A DNA stretch of 64,000 nucleotides from Hippophae tibetana (Eukaryota; Streptophyta; Magnoliopsida; Rosales; Elaeagnaceae). This document shows, piece by piece, positions 40,070 through 53,245 of the stretch. A program made the translations under genes and the position numbers. The notes under the pieces were generated by a model. That model was not told the DNA's origin. It saw only the letters and a list, made by a program, of their open reading frames with translations, and searched no databases. Positions within the stretch are counted from its first letter, which is position 1. Every line of letters begins with the position of its first letter. The stretch spans positions 53,457,627-53,521,626 of the forward strand of contig CM072803.1 of NCBI GenBank assembly GCA_037013495.1, read 5' to 3'.

Positions 40070-43000
40070 AAAGAGTTAAAAATGAGAAATATTGTTCTCT
40101 TATACGAAATAATGAACAAAATTTCAAACGTTTCATAGTTTTGAAATTCAAGTCGTAATAAATTCCATTTAAATAAATCATAATTATAATGATAAAACAT
40201 TTGGAGTATTTATTCAGCAACAAATTAATTGTAAAATAGAAATGAGAAAATGTTTAAGTTTTCTTTTCCACTTATTTCTTTTTCCCAATATTCTATCATT
40301 ATTTTGTTTCCTTCTTAAGTCTTAATTCCCACCAAAATGAAATTAATTCAAATATTTCTCCCTCTTCTCCCAAGATAAAAAGGTGATGGCTAGAGGTGGT
40401 TTTAGACATTATTTGGTAACTTCTTGGTATGTAGCATGAACCATATCCATAGCAGATAAGCATAATATTTCCAATCTTATTTATTTGCTTCTTACTCATA
40501 AAATGGGATTTGTAAACTAGATTCTTAGGAGGAGAGAGATAACCAAATTTAATTTCAATACAGTGCATTCCAACACAACCAGAATAACTTATAATAAATT
40601 GAGAATATTGATGTCATGAAAGAGTTAAAAATGAGAAATATTGTTCTCTTATACGAAATAATGAACAAAATTTCAAACGTTTCATAGTTTTGAATTTCAA
40701 GTCGTAATAAATTCCATTTAAATATGTCATAATTATAATGATAAAACAATTGGAGTATTTATTCAGCAACAAATTATTTGTAAAATAGAAATGAGAAAAT
40801 GTTTAAGTTTTCTTTTCCACTTATTTCTTTTTCCCAATATTCTATCATTATTTTGTTTCCTTCTTAAGTCTTAATTCCCAACAAAATGAAATTAATTCAA
40901 ATATTTCTCCCTCTTCTCCCAAGATAAAAAGGTGATGGCTAGAGGTGGTTTTAGACATTATTTGGTAACTTCTTGGTACGTAGTATGAACCATATCCATA
41001 GGAGCTAAGCATAATATTTCCAATCTTATTTATTTGCTTCTTACTCATAAAATGGGTTTTGTAAACTAGATTCTTAGGAGGAGAGAGATAACCAAATTTA
41101 ATTTCAATACAGTGCATTCCAACACAACAAGAATAACTTATAATAAATTGAGAATATTGATGTCATGAAAGAGTTAAAAATGAGAAATATTGTTCTCTTA
41201 TACGAAATAATGAACAAAATTTCAAACGTTTCATAGTTTTGAATTTCAAGTCGTAATAAATTCCATTTAAATATATCATAATTATAATGATAAAACATTT
41301 GGAGTATTTATTCAGCAACAAATTATTTGTAAAATAGAAATGAGAAAATGTTTAAGTTTTCTTTTCCACTTATTTCTTTTTCCCAATATTCTATCATTAT
41401 TTTGTTTCCTTCTTAAGTCTTAATTCCCACCAAAATGAAATTAATTCAAATATTTCTCCCTCTTCTCCCAAGATAAAAAGGTGATGGCTAGAGGTGGTTT
41501 TAGACATTATTTGGTAACTTCTTGGTATGTAGCATGAACCATATCCATAGGAGATAAGCATAATATTTCCAATCTTATTTATTTGCTTCTTACTCATAAA
41601 ATGGGTTTTGTAAACTAGATTCTTAGGAGGAGAGAGATAACCAAATTTAATTTCAATACAGTGCATTCCAACACAACAAGAATAACTTATAATAAATTGA
41701 GAATATTGATGTCATGAAAGAGTTAAAAATGAGAAATATTGTTCTCTTATACGAAATAATGAACAAAATTTCAAACGTTTCATAGTTTTGAATTTCAAGT
41801 CGTAATAAATTCCATTTAAATATATCATAATTATAATGATAAAACATTTGGAGTATTTATTCAGCAACAAATTATTTGTAAAATAGAAATGAGAAAATGT
41901 TTAAGTTTTCTTTTCCACTTATTTCTTTTTCCCAATATTCTATCATTATTTTGTTTCCTTCTTAAGTCTTAATTCCGACCAAAATGAAATTAATTCAAAT
42001 ATTTCTCCCTCTTCTCCCAAGATAAAAAGGTGATGGCTACAGTTGGTTTTAGACATTATTTGGTAACTTCTTGGTATGTAGCATGAACCATATCCATAGG
42101 AGATAAGCATAATATTTCCAATCTTATTTATTTGCTTCTTACTCATAAAATGGGTTTTGTAAACTAGATTCTTAGGAGGAGAGAGATAACCAAATTTAAT
42201 TTCAATACAGTGCATTCCAACACAACAAGAATAACTTATAATAAATTGAGAATATTGATGTCATGAAAGAGTTAAAAATGAGAAAGATTGTTCTCTTATA
42301 CGAAATAATGAACAAAATTTCAAACGTTTCATAGTTTTGAATTTCAAGTCGTAATAAATTCCATTTAAATATGTCATAATTATAATGATAAAACATTTGG
42401 AGTATTTATTCAGCAACAAATTATTTGTAAAATAGAAATGAGAAAATGTTTAAGTTTTCTTTTCCACTTATTTCTTTTTCCCAATATTCTATCATTATTT
42501 TGTTTCCTTCTTCAGTCTTAATTCCCACCAAAATGAAATTAATTCAAATATTTCTCCCTCTTCTCCCAAGATAAAAAGGTGATGGCTAGAGGTGGTTTTA
42601 GACATTATTTGGTAACTTCTTGGTATGTAGCATGAACCATATCCATAGGAGATAAGCATAATATTTCCAATCTTATTTATTTGCTTCTTACTCATAAAAT
42701 GGGTTTTGTAAACAAGATTCTTAGGAGGAGAGAGATAACCAAATTTAATTTCAATACAGTGCATTCCAACACAACCAGAATAACTTATAATAAATTGAGA
42801 ATATTGATGTCATGAAAGAGTTAAAAATGAGAAATATTGTTCTCTTATACGAAATAATGAACAAAATTTCAAACGTTTCATAGTTTTGAATTTCAAGTCG
42901 TAATAAATTCCATTTAAATATGTCATAATTATAATGATAAAACATTTGGAGTATTTATTCAGCAACAAATTATTTGTAAAATAGAAATGAGAAAATGTTT

Positions 43001-43363
43001 AAGTTTTCTTTTCCACTTATTTCTTTTTCCCAATATTCTATCATTATTTTGTTTCCTTCTTAAGTCTTAATTCCGACCAAAATGAAATTAATTCAAATAT
43101 TTCTCCCTCTTCTCCCAAGATAAAAAGGTGATGGCTAGAGTTGGTTTTAGACATTATTTGGTAACTTCTTGGTATGTAGCATGAACCATATCCATAGGAG
43201 ATAAGCATAATATTTCCAATCTTATTTATTTGCTTCTTACTCATAAAATGGGTTTTGTAAACTAGATTCTTAGGAGGAGAGAGATAACCAAATTTAATTT
43301 CAATACAGTGCATTCCAACACAACAAGAATAACTTATAATAAATTGAGAATATTGATGTCATG
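40070..43363. repeat. Segmental duplication, copy 2 with two units missing (M74-M79)
   Basis: This is the shorter copy of M54-M61. M74 looks identical to M54 by eye. M75 is F up to GTAGTATG (40,980-40,987) and E from GGAGCTAAGC (41,001-41,010). M76-M79 then match M58-M61. Confidence 0.75.
40619..41167. repeat. Hybrid unit M75 (F left, E right)
   Basis: The F-specific T in GTAGTATG at 40,984 and the E-specific C in GGAGCTAAG at 41,005 lie only 21 bases apart, so the join is inside that interval. In the other copy these marks sit in M55 and M57, two units apart. A single unequal crossover or replication slip within the unit explains both the hybrid and the loss of 1,098 bp. Confidence 0.75.
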
Positions 43364-46300
43364 AAAGAGTTAAAAATGAGAAATATTGTTCTCTTATACG
43401 AAATAATGAACAAAATTTCAAACGTTTCATAGTTTTGAATTTCAAGTCGTAATAAATTCCATTTAAATATATCATAATTATAATGATAAAACATTTGGAG
43501 TATTTAATCAGCAACAAATTATTTGTAAAATAGAAATGAGAAAATGTTTAAGTTTTCTTTTCCACTTATTTCTTTTTCCCAATATTCTATCATTATGTTG
43601 TTTCATTCGTAAGTCTTAATTCCCACCAAAATCAAATTAATTCAAATATTTCTCCCTCTTTTCCCAATGGAAAAGGGCGATGGCTAGAGGTGGTTTTAGA
43701 CATTATTTGGTAACTTCTTGGTACGTAGCATGAACCATATCCATAGGAGATAAGCATAATATTTCCAATCTTATTTATTTGCTTCTTACTCATAAAATGG
43801 GTTTTGTAAACTAGATTCTTAGGAGGAGAGAGATAACCAAATTTAATTTCAATACAGTGCATTCCAACACAACAAGAATAACTTATAATAAATTGAGAAT
43901 ATTGATGTCATGAAAGAGTTAAAAATGAGAAATATTGTTCTCTTATACGAAATAATGAACAAAATTTCAAACGTTTCATAGTTTTGAATTTCAAGTCGTA
44001 ATAAATTCCATTTAAATATATCATAATTATAATGATAAAACATTTGGAGTATTTATTCAGCAACAAATTATTTGTAAAATAGAAATGAGAAAATGTTTAA
44101 GTTTTCTTTTCCACTTATTTCTTTTTCCCAATATTCTATCATTATGTTGTTTCATTCGTAAGTCTTAATTCCCACCAAAATCAAATTAATTCAAATATTT
44201 CTCCCTCTTTTCCCAATGGAAAAGGGCGATGGCTAGAGGTGGTTTTAGACATTATTTGGTAACTTCTTGGTACGTAGCATGAACCATATCCATAGGAGAT
44301 AAGCATAATATTTCCAATCTTATTTATTTGCTTCTTACTCATAAAATGGGTTTTGTAAACTAGATTCTTAGGAGGAGAGAGATAACCAAATTTAATTTCA
44401 ATACAGTGCATTCCAACACAACAAGAATAACTTATAATAAATTGAGAATATTGATGTCATGAAAGAGTTAAAAATGAGAAATATTGTTCTCTTATACGAA
44501 ATAATGAACAAAATTTCAAACATCTCATAGTTTTGAATTTCAAGTCGTAATAAATTCCATTTAAATATGTCATAATTATAATGATAAAACATTTGGAGTA
44601 TTTATTCAGCAACAAATTATTTGTAAAATAGAAATGAGAAAATGTTTAAGTTTTCTTTTCCACTTATTTCTTTTTCCCAATATTCTATCATTATTTTGTT
44701 TCCTTCTTAAGTCTTAATTCCCACCAAAATGAAATTAATTCAAATATTTCTCCCTCTTCTCCCAAGATAAAAAGGTGATGGCTAGAGGTGGTTTTAGACA
44801 TTATTTGGTAACTTCTTGGTATGTAGCATGAACCATATCCATAGGAGATAAGCATAATATTTCCAATCTTATTTATTTGCTTCTTACTCATAAAATGGGT
44901 TTTGTAAACTAGATTCTTAGGAGGAGAGAGATAACCAAATTTAATTTCAATACAGTGCATTCCAACACAACAAGAATAACTTATAATAAATTGAGAATAT
45001 TGATGTCATGAAAGAGTTAAAAATGAGAAATATTGTTCTCTTATACGAAATAATGAACAAAATTTCAAACGTTTCATAGTTTTGAATTTCAAGTCGTAAT
45101 AAATTCCATTTAAATATATCATAATTATAATGATAAAACATTTGGAGTATTTATTCAGCAACAAATTATTTGTAAAATAGAAATGAGAAAATGTTTAAGT
45201 TTTCTTTTCCACTTATTTCTTTTTCCCAATATTCTATCATTATTTTGTTTCCTTCTTAAGTCTTAATTCCGACCAAAATGAAATTAATTCAAATATTTCT
45301 CCCTCTTCTCCCAAGATAAAAAGGTGATGGCTAGAGTTGGTTTTAGACATTATTTGGTAACTTCTTGGTATGTAGCATGAACCATATCCATAGGAGATAA
45401 GCATAATATTTCCAATCTTATTTATTTGCTTCTTACTCATAAAATGGGTTTTGTAAACTAGATTCTTAGGAGGAGAGAGATAACCAAATTTAATTTCAAT
45501 ACAGTGCATTCCAACACAACAAGAATAACTTATAATAAATTGAGAATATTGATGTCATGAAAGAGTTAAAAATGAGAAATATTGTTCTCTTATACGAAAT
45601 AATGAACAAAATTTCAAACGTTTCATAGTTTTGAATTTCAAGTCGTAATAAATTCCATTTAAATATATCATAATTATAATGATAAAACATTTGGAGTATT
45701 TATTCAGCAACAAATTATTTGTAAAATAGAAATGAGAAAATGTTTAAGTTTTCTTTTCCACTTATTTCTTTTTCCCAATATTCTATCATTATTTTGTTTC
45801 CTTCTTCAGTCTTAATTCCCACCAAAATGAAATTAATTCAAATATTTCTCCCTCTTCTCCCAAGATAAAAAGGTGATGGCTAGAGGTGGTTTTAGACATT
45901 ATTTGGTAACTTCTTGGTATGTAGCATGAACCATATCCATAGGAGATAAGCTTAATATTTCCAATCTTATTTATTTGCTTCTTACTCATAAAATGGGTTT
46001 TGTAAACAAGATTCTTAGGAGGAGAGAGATAACCAAATTTAATTTCAATACAGTGCATTCCAACACAACCAGAATAACTTATAAAAAATTGAGAATATTG
46101 ATGTCATAAAAGAGTTAAAAATGAGAAATATTGTTCTCTTATACGAAATAATGAACAAAATTTCAAACGTTTCATAGTTTTGAATTTCAAGTCGTAATAA
46201 ATTCCATTTAAATATATCATAATTATAATGATAAAACATTTGGAGTATTTAATCAGCAACAAATTATTTGTAAAATAGAAATGAGAAAATGTTTAAGTTT

Positions 46301-47206
46301 TCTTTTCCACTTATTTCTTTTTCCCAATATTCTATCATTATGTTGTTTCATTCGTAAGTCTTAATTCCCACCAAAATCAAATTAATTCAAATATTTCTCC
46401 CTCTTTTCCCAATGGAAAAGGGCGATGGCTACAGGTGGTTTTAGACATTATTTGGTAACTTCTTGGTACGTAGCATGAACCATATCCATAGGAGATAAGC
46501 ATAATATTTCCAATCTTATTTATTTGCTTCTTACTCATAAAATGGGATTTGTAAACTAGATTCTTAGGAGGAGAGAGATAACCAAATTTAATTTCAATAC
46601 AGTGCATTCCAACACAACAAGAATAACTTATAATAAATTGAGAATATTGATGTCATGAAAGAGTTAAAAATGAGAAATATTGTTCTCTTATACGAAATAA
46701 TGAACAAAATTTCAAACGTTTCATAGTTTTGAAATTCAAGTCGTAATAAATTCCATTTAAATAAATCATAATTATAATGATAAAACATTTGGAGTATTTA
46801 TTCAGCAACAAATTAATTGTAAAATAGAAATGAGAAAATGTTTAAGTTTTCTTTTCCACTTATTTCTTTTTCCCAATATTCTATCATTATTTTGTTTCCT
46901 TCTTAAGTCTTAATTCCCACCAAAATGAAATTAATTCAAATATTTCTCCCTCTTCTCCCAAGATAAAAAGGTGATGGCTAGAGGTGGTTTTAGACATTAT
47001 TTGGTAACTTCTTGGTATGTAGCATGAACCATATCCATAGGAGATAAGCATAATATTTCCAATCTTATTTATTTGCTTCTTACTCATAAAATGGGATTTG
47101 TAAACTAGATTCTTAGGAGGAGAGAGATAACCAAATTTAATTTCAATACAGTGCATTCCAACACAACAAGAATAACTTATAATAAATTGAGAATATTGAT
47201 GTCATG
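42815..47206. repeat. Rearranged block M79-M86 (N A A E/B N I A/K K)
   Basis: M82 starts with the E marks AAACATCTC and AAATATGTC but ends as B, with GGAGATAAG instead of GGAGCTAAG. M85 is A on its left, with GGCTACAGG, and K on its right, with GGGATTTG. Both are best read as the products of crossovers between out-of-register units. Confidence 0.7.
46109..46657. repeat. Hybrid unit M85 (A left, K right)
   Basis: GGCTACAGG and GGTACGTAG mark the left as the A unit otherwise seen in M63, M89 and M99. GGGATTTG at about 46,544 marks the right as K. In M63-M66 these sources are three units apart, so the hybrid implies the loss of three units. Confidence 0.65.
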
Positions 47207-50200
47207 AAAGAGTTAAAAATGAGAAATATTGTTCTCTTATACGAAATAATGAACAAAATTTCAAACGTTTCATAGTTTTGAATTTCAAGTCGTAATAAAT
47301 TCCATTTAAATATATCATAATTATAATGATAAAACATTTGGAGTATTTATTCAGCAACAAATTATTTGTAAAATAGAAATGAGAAAATGTTTAAGTTTTC
47401 TTTTCCACTTATTTCTTTTTCCCAATATTCTATCATTATTTTGTTTCCTTCTTAAGTCTTAATTCCGACCAAAATGAAATTAATTCAAATATTTCTCCCT
47501 CTTCTCCCAAGATAAAAAGGTGATGGCTAGAGTTGGTTTTAGACATTATTTGGTAACTTCTTGGTATGTAGCATGAACCATATCCATAGGAGATAAGCAT
47601 AATATTTCCAATCTTATTTATTTGCTTCTTACTCATAAAATGGGTTTTGTAAACTAGATTCTTAGGAGGAGAGAGATAACCAAATTTAATTTCAATACAG
47701 TGCATTCCAACACAACAAGAATAACTTATAATAAATTGAGAATATTGATGTCATGAAAGAGTTAAAAATGAGAAATATTGTTCTCTTATACGAAATAATG
47801 AACAAAATTTCAAACGTTTCATAGTTTTGAATTTCAAGTCGTAATAAATTCCATTTAAATATATCATAATTATAATGATAAAACATTTGGAGTATTTATT
47901 CAGCAACAAATTATTTGTAAAATAGAAATGAGAAAATGTTTAAGTTTTCTTTTCCACTTATTTCTTTTTCCCAATATTCTATCATTATTTTGTTTCCTTC
48001 TTCAGTCTTAATTCCAACCAAAATGAAATTAATTCAAATATTTCTCCCTCTTCTCCCAAGATAAAAAGGTGATGGCTAGAGGTGGTTTTAGACATTATTT
48101 GGTAACTTCTTGGTATGTAGCATGAACCATATCCATAGGAGATAAGCTTAATATTTCCAATCTTATTTATTTGCTTCTTACTCATAAAATGGGTTTTGTA
48201 AACAAGATTCTTAGGAGGAGAGAGATAACCAAATTTAATTTCAATACAGTGCATTCCAACACAACCAGAATAACTTATAAAAAATTGAGAATATTGATGT
48301 CATAAAAGAGTTAAAAATGAGAAATATTGTTCTCTTATACGAAATAATGAACAAAATTTCAAACGTTTCATAGTTTTGAATTTCAAGTCGTAATAAATTC
48401 CATTTAAATATATCATAATTATAATGATAAAACATTTGGAGTATTTAATCAGCAACAAATTATTTGTAAAATAGAAATGAGAAAATGTTTAAGTTTTCTT
48501 TTCCACTTATTTCTTTTTCCCAATATTCTATCATTATGTTGTTTCATTCGTAAGTCTTAATTCCCAACCAAATCAAATTAATTCAAATATTTCTCCCTCT
48601 TTTCCCAATGGAAAAGGGCGATGGCTACAGGTGGTTTTAGACATTATTTGGTAACTTCTTGGTACGTAGCATGAACCATATCCATAGGAGATAAGCATAA
48701 TATTTCCAATCTTATTTATTTGCTTCTTACTCATAAAATGGGTTTTGTAAACTAGATTCTTAGGAGGAGAGAGATAACCAAATTTAATTTCAATACAGTG
48801 CATTCCAACACAACAAGAATAACTTATAATAAATTGAGAATATTGATGTCATGAAAGAGTTAAAAATGAGAAATATTGTTCTCTTATACGAAATAATGAA
48901 CAAAATTTCAAACGTTTCATAGTTTTGAATTTCAAGTCGTAATAAATTCCATTTAAATATATCATAATTATAATGATAAAACATTTGGAGTATTTATTCA
49001 GCAACAAATTATTTGTAAAATAGAAATGAGAAAATGTTTAAGTTTTCTTTTCCACTTATTTCTTTTTCCCAATATTCTATCATTATGTTGTTTCATTCGT
49101 AAGTCTTAATTCAGACCAAAATCAAATTAATTCAAATATTTCTCCCTCTTTTCCCAATGGAAAAGGGCGATGGCTAGAGGTGGTTTTAGACATTATTTGG
49201 TAACTTCTTGGTACGTAGCATGAACCATATCCATAGGAGATAAGCATAATATTTCCAATCTTATTTATTTGCTTCTTACTCATAAAATGGGTTTTGTAAA
49301 CTAGATTCTTAGGAGGAGAGAGATAACCAAATTTAATTTCAATACAGTGCATTCCAACACAACAAGAATAACTTATAATAAATTGAGAATATTGATGTCA
49401 TGAAAGAGTTAAAAATGAGAAATATTGTTCTCTTATACGAAATAATGAACAAAATTTCAAACGTTTCATAGTTTTGAATTTCAAGTCGTAATAAATTCCA
49501 TTTAAATATATCATAATTATAATGATAAAACATTTGGAGTATTTATTCAGCAACAAATTATTTGTAAAATAGAAATGAGAAAATGTTTAAGTTTTCTTTT
49601 CCACTTATTTCTTTTTCCCAATATTCTATCATTATTTTGTTTCCTTCTTCAGTCTTAATTCCCACCAAAATGAAATTAATTCAAATATTTCTCCCTCTTC
49701 TCCCAAGATAAAAAGGTGATGGCTAGAGGTGGTTTTAGACATTATTTGGTAACTTCTTGGTATGTAGCATGAACCATATCCATAGGAGATAAGCTTAATA
49801 TTTCCAATCTTATTTATTTGCTTCTTACTCATAAAATGGGTTTTGTAAACAAGATTCTTAGGAGGAGAGAGATAACCAAATTTAATTTCAATACAGTGCA
49901 TTCCAACACAACCAGAATAACTTATAAAAAATTGAGAATATTGATGTCATGAAAGAGTTAAAAATGAGAAATATTGTTCTCTTATACGAAATAATGAACA
50001 AAATTTCAAACGTTTCATAGTTTTGAAATTCAAGTCGTAATAAATTCCATTTAAATAAATCATAATTATAATGATAAAACATTTGGAGTATTTATTCAGC
50101 AACAAATTAATTGTAAAATAGAAATGAGAAAATGTTTAAGTTTTCTTTTCCACTTATTTCTTTTTCCCAATATTCTATCATTATTTTGTTTCCTTCTTAA

Positions 50201-53200
50201 GTCTTAATTCCCACCAAAATGAAATTAATTCAAATATTTCTCCCTCTTCTCCCAAGATAAAAAGGTGATGGCTAGAGGTGGTTTTAGACATTATTTGGTA
50301 ACTTCTTGGTATGTAGCATGAACCATATCCATAGGAGATAAGCATAATATTTCCAATCTTATTTATTTGCTTCTTACTCATAAAATGGGATTTGTAAACT
50401 AGATTCTTAGGAGGAGAGAGATAACCAAATTTAATTTCAATACAGTGCATTCCAACACAACAAGAATAACTTATAATAAATTGAGAATATTGATGTCATG
50501 AAAGAGTTAAAAATGAGAAATATTGTTCTCTTATACGAAATAATGAACAAAATTTCAAACGTTTCATAGTTTTGAATTTCAAGTCGTAATAAATTCCATT
50601 TAAATATATCATAATTATAATGATAAAACATTTGGAGTATTTATTCAGCAACAAATTATTTGTAAAATAGAAATGAGAAAATGTTTAAGTTTTCTTTTCC
50701 ACTTATTTCTTTTTCCCAATATTCTATCATTATTTTGTTTCCTTCTTAAGTCTTAATTCCGACCAAAATGAAATTAATTCAAATATTTCTCCCTCTTCTC
50801 CCAAGATAAAAAGGTGATGGCTAGAGTTGGTTTTAGACATTATTTGGTAACTTCTTGGTATGTAGCATGAACCATATCCATAGGAGATAAGCATAATATT
50901 TCCAATCTTATTTATTTGCTTCTTACTCATAAAATGGGTTTTGTAAACTAGATTCTTAGGAGGAGAGAGATAACCAAATTTAATTTCAATACAGTGCATT
51001 CCAACACAACAAGAATAACTTATAATAAATTGAGAATATTGATGTCATGAAAGAGTTAAAAATGAGAAATATTGTTCTCTTATACGAAATAATGAACAAA
51101 ATTTCAAACGTTTCATAGTTTTGAATTTCAAGTCGTAATAAATTCCATTTAAATATATCATAATTATAATGATAAAACATTTGGAGTATTTATTCAGCAA
51201 CAAATTATTTGTAAAATAGAAATGAGAAAATGTTTAAGTTTTCTTTTCCACTTATTTCTTTTTCCCAATATTCTATCATTATTTTGTTTCCTTCTTCAGT
51301 CTTAATTCCCACCAAAATGAAATTAATTCAAATATTTCTCCCTCTTCTCCCAAGATAAAAAGGTGATGGCTAGAGGTGGTTTTAGACATTATTTGGTAAC
51401 TTCTTGGTATGTAGCATGAACCATATCCATAGGAGATAAGCTTAATATTTCCAATCTTATTTATTTGCTTCTTACTCATAAAATGGGTTTTGTAAACAAG
51501 ATTCTTAGGAGGAGAGAGATAACCAAATTTAATTTCAATACAGTGCATTCCAACACAACCAGAATAACTTATAAAAAATTGAGAATATTGATGTCATGAA
51601 AGAGTTAAAAATGAGAAATATTGTTCTCTTATACGAAATAATGAACAAAATTTCAAACGTTTCATAGTTTTGAAATTCAAGTCGTAATAAATTCCATTTA
51701 AATAAATCATAATTATAATGATAAAACATTTGGAGTATTTATTCAGCAACAAATTAATTGTAAAATAGAAATGAGAAAATGTTTAAGTTTTCTTTTCCAC
51801 TTATTTCTTTTTCCCAATATTCTATCATTATTTTGTTTCCTTCTTAAGTCTTAATTCCCACCAAAATGAAATTAATTCAAATATTTCTCCCTCTTCTCCC
51901 AAGATAAAAAGGTGATGGCTAGAGGTGGTTTTAGACATTATTTGGTAACTTCTTGGTATGTAGCATGAACCATATCCATAGGAGATAAGCATAATATTTC
52001 CAATCTTATTTATTTGCTTCTTACTCATAAAATGGGTTTTGTAAACTAGATTCTTAGGAGGAGAGAGATAACCAAATTTAATTTCAATACAGTGCATTCC
52101 AACACAACCAGAATAACTTATAATAAATTGAGAATATTGATGTCATGAAAGAGTTAAAAATGAGAAATATTGTTCTCTTATACGAAATAATGAACAAAAT
52201 TTCAAACGTTTCATAGTTTTGAATTTCAAGTCGTAATAAATTCCATTTAAATATGTCATAATTATAATGATAAAACAATTGGAGTATTTATTCAGCAACA
52301 AATTATTTGTAAAATAGAAATGAGAAAATGTTTAAGTTTTCTTTTCCACTTATTTCTTTTTCCCAATATTCTATCATTATTTTGTTTCCTTCTTAAGTCT
52401 TAATTCCCAGCAAAATGAAATTAATTCAAATATTTCTCCCTCTTCTCCCAAGATAAAAAGGTGATGGCTAGAGGTGGTTTTAGACATTATTTGGTAACTT
52501 CTTGGTACGTAGTATGAACCATATCCATAGGAGATAAGCATAATATTTATAATCTTATTTATTTGCTTCTTACTCATAAAATGGGTTTTGTAAACTAGAT
52601 TCTTAGGAGGAGAGAGATAACCAAATTTAATTTCAATACAGTGCATTCCAACACAACAAGAATAACTTATAATAAATTGAGAATATTGATGTCATGAAAG
52701 AGTTAAAAATGAGAAATATTGTTCTCTTATACGAAATAATGAACAAAATTTCAAACGTTTCATAGTTTTGAATTTCAAGTCGTAATAAATTCCATTTAAA
52801 TATGTCATAATTATAATGATAAAACATTTGGAGTATTTATTCAGCAACAAATTATTTGTAAAATAGAAATGAGAAAATGTTTAAGTTTTCTTTTCCACTT
52901 ATTTCTTTTTCCCAATATTCTATCATTATTTTGTTTCCTTCTTAAGTCTTAATTCCCAACAAAATGAAATTAATTCAAATATTTCTCCCTCTTCTCCCAA
53001 GATAAAAAGGTGATGGCTAGAGGTGGTTTTAGACATTATTTGGTAACTTCTTGGTATGTAGCATGAACCATATCCATAGGAGATAAGCATAATATTTCCA
53101 ATCTTATTTATTTGCTTCTTACTCATAAAATGGGTTTTGTAAACTAGATTCTTAGGAGGAGAGAGATAACCAAATTTAATTTCAATAGAGTGCATTCCAA

Positions 53201-53245
53201 CACAACAAGAATAACTTATAATAAATTGAGAATATTGATGTCATG
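47207..53245. repeat. Rearranged block M87-M97 (N I A A I K N I K* F C)
   Basis: M87-M92 correspond to M61-M66 at a distance of 26 units, and M90 shares TTCAGACC with M64. M94-M97 correspond to M67-M70 at 27 units, and M96 shares CCCAGCAAAATG with M69. The extra unit is the N unit M93. M88 has the private change TTCCAACC. Confidence 0.75.

Larger units (their letters stand above)
38423..42814. repeat. Rearranged block M71-M78 (K I A/I K F/E B N I*)
   Basis: The block contains two hybrid units, M73 (A left, I right) and M75 (F left, E right). From M74 onward it is a copy of M54-M60 with two units missing. M71 shares GGCTAAAGGTGG with M52. M72 has CTTTAGTC in place of CTTCAGTC. Confidence 0.7.
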
